64,000 nt of DNA, from NCBI RefSeq assembly GCF_014837175.1, contig NZ_JACYFR010000001.1, positions 982,893 through 1,046,892 on the forward strand, read 5' to 3'. Source of the stretch: Cellulomonas sp. JH27-2 (GTDB lineage Bacteria > Actinomycetota > Actinomycetes > Actinomycetales > Cellulomonadaceae). A program made the translations under genes and the position numbers. The notes under the pieces are model-generated. The model saw only the letters and a program-made list of their open reading frames with translations. It did not search any database and had not been told where the DNA came from. Within the stretch, counting starts at the first letter, position 1. Every line of letters begins with the position of its first letter. This document shows positions 60,641-64,000 of the stretch, one piece after another.

Positions 60641-61204
60641 TCACGCGACCGAGGACGTACGGGCCCGGCGTACGCCTGCGAGGGCTGCGGCCAGGCCGAT
60701 GCGGCCCGCCAGGCCGTCCACCTGCACGATCGCCGTCCGGCCGAGCGTCGCGGTGGCGTCGGCCAGGTCGGTGAAGAGCTGGGCGTCGTAGGGCTCGTCG
60801 ATCTCCAGCAGCGTCGTCGGGCCGTCCTGCACGACATACGTGACCGTGCCGGCGAAGTCGTCGGCCGGGGCCACCTGCACGCGCAGCGGGCCGTGGTCCA
60901 CGGCGCGGGCGAGCAGCCGCCCGCTCACGTGGGCGACCTCCAGCAGGTCCTGCACCATGCGCGCCTCCTGCGGGGTGAGGCCCTCGCTCGCGTCGACGGC
61001 GTCCAGGTCTGCGAGCACGACGCACGAGACGTCGGGATCGGCCGACGACGGGTGCCAGGCGGCATCCACCTCCAGCGCCAGGAACCCGCTGTGCACCGAG
61101 TGCGCAGCGCGGATCACCTCCACCCGGTCGCGCAGCGTGAGCCCCGAGAGCGGGTTGCGCCGGGTCGTCGAGACGGAACCGCAGGAGCAGGAGATCGTGA
61201 CCAT
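60641..61204 (-). CDS. Hypothetical protein
   Basis: 187 residues, not recognised. Cysteines cluster at the N-terminus (ISCSCGSVS). No transmembrane segment. ATG 61204 has GGGGG upstream. Ends ten bases from the convergent membrane-protein gene. Confidence 0.6.
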   Translation of the reverse strand: MVTISCSCGSVSTTRRNPLSGLTLRDRVEVIRAAHSVHSGFLALEVDAAWHPSSADPDVSCVVLADLDAVDASEGLTPQEARMVQDLLEVAHVSGRLLARAVDHGPLRVQVAPADDFAGTVTYVVQDGPTTLLEIDEPYDAQLFTDLADATATLGRTAIVQVDGLAGRIGLAAALAGVRRARTSSVA

Positions 61205-61397
61205 GCCCCCAGGGTGCTCCCGACCACTGACACGACCATCCACGGCACGCCGCGAGGCCAGGATCCAGGGTGATCATCGCCACCTGTGCCCGTTGTGCGG
61301 CTTTGGTCCCATGGTGTGCACGGGTGCGGCGCCTACGCTCGACGGTCTGCCTCGCCACGGACCCTTGCGGCGAGGTGGTCGGACGCGAAGGAGAAAC

Positions 61398-61571
61398 ATG
61401 ACCGACCACATGATCAGCACGGTGCCCACCCAGCGCCACGACGCGCACGCCTTCACCGAGGCGAACGCCTTCCTCTCGGAGACCGACCACCTCCCGGCCG
61501 TCGACCGGACGGTCCCGGGCCAGCGGACGGTCAACGAGGTGCCGCACCAGCGCGAGCACGCCCGCGACTGA
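61398..61571 (+). CDS. Small hypothetical protein (57 aa)
   Basis: MTDHMISTVPTQRHDAHAFT and so on, hydrophilic, six histidines, no known family. Supported by a strong AAGGAGAAAC before ATG 61398. Converges on the VOC gene. Confidence 0.55.
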   Translation: MTDHMISTVPTQRHDAHAFTEANAFLSETDHLPAVDRTVPGQRTVNEVPHQREHARD

Positions 61572-61589
61572 TCGGCCTTGCGGACGGCC

Positions 61590-61961
61590 TCAGCCTCGCT
61601 GCGGCAGCTCCTGCACCGCCCACGCGTTCCCGTCGGGGTCCGAGAAGTACGTGAAGCGACCCCAGGCGAGCTGCTCGACGGGCGGCGCGTCGACGCCGTT
61701 CCCCGTGAGGAACGCGTGCGTCGCTTCCGCGTCGTCGACCACTACCTGCAGGCCCTTGACGCTCCCGGGCGTCGCGTCGGTGAGCCCCTCGCCGATCGCG
61801 ATCGAGCATGCCGAGCCGGGTGGCGTGAGCTGGACGAAGCGGAGCGTGTCGGAGACGCGCTGGTCGTGGTCCACGACGAACCCGCACTGGTCCGCGTAGA
61901 ACGCCTTGGCCCGGTCCACGTCGGTCACGGGCAGGATGATGAGCTCGATCCGGAGGTCCAT
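61590..61961 (-). CDS. VOC family protein
   Basis: 123 residues: ILPVTDVDRAKAFYADQCGFVVDHD, GLQVVVDDAEATHAFL, and YFSDPDGNAWAVQELPQR, a glyoxalase/bleomycin-resistance fold half-barrel protein. ATG 61961 chosen as the start at which the fold begins; the frame is open upstream. Different from the VOC protein at 29911. Confidence 0.88.
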   Translation of the reverse strand: MDLRIELIILPVTDVDRAKAFYADQCGFVVDHDQRVSDTLRFVQLTPPGSACSIAIGEGLTDATPGSVKGLQVVVDDAEATHAFLTGNGVDAPPVEQLAWGRFTYFSDPDGNAWAVQELPQRG

Positions 61962-62101
61962 CGGACGTGCCTCTCGTCGGGGATGTTCCCTGCCATCTTC
62001 ACCCCCACCACCGACACGACCGTTGCAGTAGCGCGACAGAACGCCACGGCTCATGCTGGGAGAGCCGGCGACGGCGCCGGCCCGACGAAGGGGAGCGGAT
62101 C

Positions 62102-62281
62102 GTGGGACTCGACGACCTGGTGAACAAGGCGAAGGGCGCGCTGGGCGGCCACGAGGAGCAGGCCAAGGACGCGCTCGACAAGGCGGGCGAGGCCGTGAAG
62201 GCCAAGACCAGCGACAGCCAGGACGGGCAGGTCGACGACGTCATCGACAAGGCCAAGGACTACCTGGACGGGCAGAAGTAG
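62102..62281 (+). CDS. MT0933-like antitoxin family protein
   Basis: 59 residues: MGLDDLVNKAKGALGGHEEQ then a Lys/Asp-rich helical tail ending KAKDYLDGQK, the pattern of the MT0933 antitoxin family. GTG 62102 follows GGGGAG. No toxin gene lies next to it, so an antitoxin role is doubtful here; it may be a stress-type CsbD-like protein. Confidence 0.75.
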   Translation: MGLDDLVNKAKGALGGHEEQAKDALDKAGEAVKAKTSDSQDGQVDDVIDKAKDYLDGQK

Positions 62282-62290
62282 AGCAGGCGA

Positions 62291-62332
62291 GCGCCCGCGC
62301 CACCGACCGCTGACGGCCGGGGACGCGGGCGT
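62291..62332. terminator. Possible bidirectional terminator
   Basis: GCGCCCGCG (62291-62299) pairs with CGCGGGCGT (62324-62332), including one G-U, between the convergent MT0933-like and MFS genes. Loop of 24 bases, weak. Confidence 0.35.
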
Positions 62333-62344
62333 GCTGCGTGCGGG

Positions 62345-63793
62345 TCAGGACCGCGCGGCGGAACGTGCGGTCAGCACGAGGGCGACGACGACGCCCACGG
62401 CACCGGCGGCTGCCGCGACCCAGAACGACTGGGAGAAGCCGGCGACGGGGTCGCCTGACGTGGCGCCCGATGCGATGAGCGCGGTGACGACGGGTGCGGC
62501 TGCCGCAGAGCCGACCGTGCGGACCACGCTGTTGAGGCCCGTCGCGGCGCCCATCTCCGCGGCTGGCGACCAGGCGGCGACGAGCTGCGCGCAGATCGCG
62601 TAGCCGATGCCGTTGCCGAGCCCCAGCACGGCGAACCACACGACGACGGTCCAGGTGGTGCCGGGCCAGAGGGCGAGCCCGGCGGCGCCGACGGCCATGA
62701 CGGCGGCCGAGGTCACGGCGGCGACGCCCGAGCTGGTGCGGGCGACGAGGGCGGGCGTCACGCGGCCCCCGAGGAACACCAGGACGGCGCTCGGCAGCAG
62801 GGCGAGTGCGGAACCGGTGATGCTCATGCCGTGCCCGTACCCGGTGGCCTCGGGCGACTGCAGCAGGACGGGCAGCGCGACGTAGCAGACGTAGGGCACG
62901 AAGCCGACGGCGATGGTCAGCAGGCTGATCAGGACGAGCGGGCCGTGCCGGAAGGTGCGCACGTCGACGACGGGGAAGTCGCGGCGCAGCTCGACGACCA
63001 CGAGCAGCGCGAGCAGCACGAGGCCGCCGATCCCGACGGCCAAGGTCTGCGGCGAGCCCCAGCCCCACGAGCGGCCCTGGGAGACGGCCAGCAGCACGCC
63101 GACGAGGCCGGCGGCGAGGAGCGCGATGCCGGGCCAGTCGGTGGGACGGGCGACGGCCGGGGCGGTGCCGCGGGGAACCCAGGCGGCGACCATCGCGCCC
63201 GCGACCACGACGAACGCCGCGCCCAGCACGAAGATCCAGCGCCACGACAGGTCCTCGACGACGATGCCGCCCACGACGAGCGCAGCCCCGGCGCCCAGGC
63301 CGATCATGCCGGCGATCCAGCCGAACGCGGTCGCGATGCGGTCGGCCGGCAACGACTGGCGGGCCAGCGCGAGCGCGAGCGGGAAGGTCGCCGTGCTGGC
63401 GCCCATGAGCACGCGGGCGCCGAGCAGGACACCGATGGACGGTGCGAGCGCGGCGAGGACCGTCGCGAGCGCGAACACCGCGAGGGTGGCCAGCAGGACG
63501 CGGCGGTGGCCGAGCCGGTCGCCGACGTTCCCGATCACGGGGGCCAGGACGGCGCCGGCGAGCAGGAACGCCGTCAGGATCCAGCCGGTCGCCTGCGCGC
63601 CGGCACCGAGGTCGGCGCCGATCGTCGGCAGCGCGGGGACGACGAGCGTCTGGGCGAGCGAGAACGCGAGGACGGTGATGCTCAGCGCGAGCGTGACGCG
63701 CGTGGGGTGGGCGACAGGCCGCGCGGGCGAGGTCGGCGCCGGTGGCGTGACGTGGGTGAGGCGGCCGTCGTCGACGGCGGTGGGGGCGGACAC
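62345..63793 (-). CDS. MFS drug exporter (DHA2-like)
   Basis: 482 residues, about 14 transmembrane helices. Motif A GNVGDRLGHRRVLLA, motif C-like region GWIAGMIGLGAGAALVVGG. Proton-driven export of drugs is typical of the family. GTG 63793 gives MSAPTAVDDGRLTH; a TTG at 63820 is in frame nine codons earlier. An inverted repeat upstream suggests a TetR-type repressor, possibly encoded right of the window. Confidence 0.88.
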   Translation of the reverse strand: MSAPTAVDDGRLTHVTPPAPTSPARPVAHPTRVTLALSITVLAFSLAQTLVVPALPTIGADLGAGAQATGWILTAFLLAGAVLAPVIGNVGDRLGHRRVLLATLAVFALATVLAALAPSIGVLLGARVLMGASTATFPLALALARQSLPADRIATAFGWIAGMIGLGAGAALVVGGIVVEDLSWRWIFVLGAAFVVVAGAMVAAWVPRGTAPAVARPTDWPGIALLAAGLVGVLLAVSQGRSWGWGSPQTLAVGIGGLVLLALLVVVELRRDFPVVDVRTFRHGPLVLISLLTIAVGFVPYVCYVALPVLLQSPEATGYGHGMSITGSALALLPSAVLVFLGGRVTPALVARTSSGVAAVTSAAVMAVGAAGLALWPGTTWTVVVWFAVLGLGNGIGYAICAQLVAAWSPAAEMGAATGLNSVVRTVGSAAAAPVVTALIASGATSGDPVAGFSQSFWVAAAAGAVGVVVALVLTARSAARS

Positions 63794-63821
63794 GTGCGCT
63801 CGCTCTCTCAGAGGACTCAAT

Positions 63822-63842
63822 CGGAACGGAATCTCGGTTCCG
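63822..63842. promoter_or_regulatory. Inverted repeat upstream of MFS gene
   Basis: CGGAAC and GTTCCG arms (6 bp) separated by nine bases, 29 bases before the GTG. Candidate repressor site. Confidence 0.5.
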
Positions 63843-64000
63843 CTTCAATGTAGCACCGTCTGACCGGATACCGTGACCTCAGTGTCAGGGTGACGGTGCC
63901 GCTTAGCGGTGGTTGGGTCCTGTCACCGGGGCGTCTGACTCCTAGCGTGACTGCCTTCGTGGCTTGCATGCGAATTGCCGGCGCCCCGGTGGGAGGACCG
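63843..64000. other. Right-end intergenic sequence
   Basis: No gene seen. The last bases (GTGGGAGGACCG) contain a good Shine-Dalgarno GGGAGG, so a rightward gene probably begins just past the window. Confidence 0.4.

Overview
The window comes from a high-GC actinobacterium and covers the chromosomal replication origin. Gene order (trxB-trxA, parB-parA-rsmG, khpB-yidC-yidD-rnpA-rpmH, dnaA-oriC-dnaN-gnd-recF-dciA-like-gyrB-gyrA, then crgA to fhaA) is the standard actinobacterial origin layout. A secreted GH9 endoglucanase built like Cellulomonas fimi CenB, plus many GTG starts, points to Cellulomonas or a close relative in the Cellulomonadaceae. This is an inference from gene content; there is no rRNA gene in the window.

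Layout. 1-6002, rightward: the tail of a MurJ/pseudokinase fusion, thioredoxin reductase and thioredoxin, an aminotransferase and an ATP-grasp ligase. 6117-14728, leftward: rpmH, rnpA, yidD, yidC, khpB, rsmG, parA, parB. This run is interrupted by a 1.9-kb stretch without a convincing gene that carries parS sites and a hexanucleotide repeat. 15155-17461: DnaA boxes, dnaA and oriC. 17462-27806, rightward: dnaN, gnd, recF, dciA-like, gyrB, gyrA, a DUF3566 membrane protein, tRNA-Ile, a 39-residue DLW-39 protein and tRNA-Ala. 27938-42140, accessory: three regulator/target pairs with clear inverted-repeat operators (TetR/aldo-keto reductase, WYL/VOC, ArsR/MFS), a DivIVA-domain/DUF1990 pair, an ABC-F ATPase behind an apparent leader-peptide attenuator, the cellulase, an acetyltransferase, an alanine-rich membrane protein and a cyclophilin. 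42142-55172: rhomboid, crgA, DUF881, class E sortase, a small membrane protein, a PabA/TrpG-type amidotransferase, and the leftward pknB-pknA-pbpA-rodA-pstP-fhaB-fhaA operon with tRNA-Leu behind it. 55248-64000: a glycosidase-like membrane protein, several uncharacterised genes, a second VOC protein, an MT0933-type small protein and an MFS exporter.

How the genes work together. One block initiates and segregates the chromosome: DnaA at oriC, the clamp, gyrase, and ParAB acting on at least nine intact parS cores. A second block controls polar growth and the cell wall: MurJ-pseudokinase, PknA/B, PstP, FhaA/B, RodA, PbpA, CrgA. The accessory part adds drug tolerance, small-molecule regulation and cellulose breakdown.

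Most unusual observations: (i) five parS palindromes lying in one reading frame inside a long N-terminal extension of parA, each read as VSRET; (ii) a seven-codon leader peptide whose codons form a perfect 10-nt anti-Shine-Dalgarno to the ABC-F gene; (iii) a parS inside the DUF1990 gene, 17 kb on the far side of dnaA; (iv) a possible ATC start codon for the rhomboid gene; (v) a large membrane protein with a GH67-like luminal part. No insertion sequence, prophage, CRISPR array or rRNA gene was seen.
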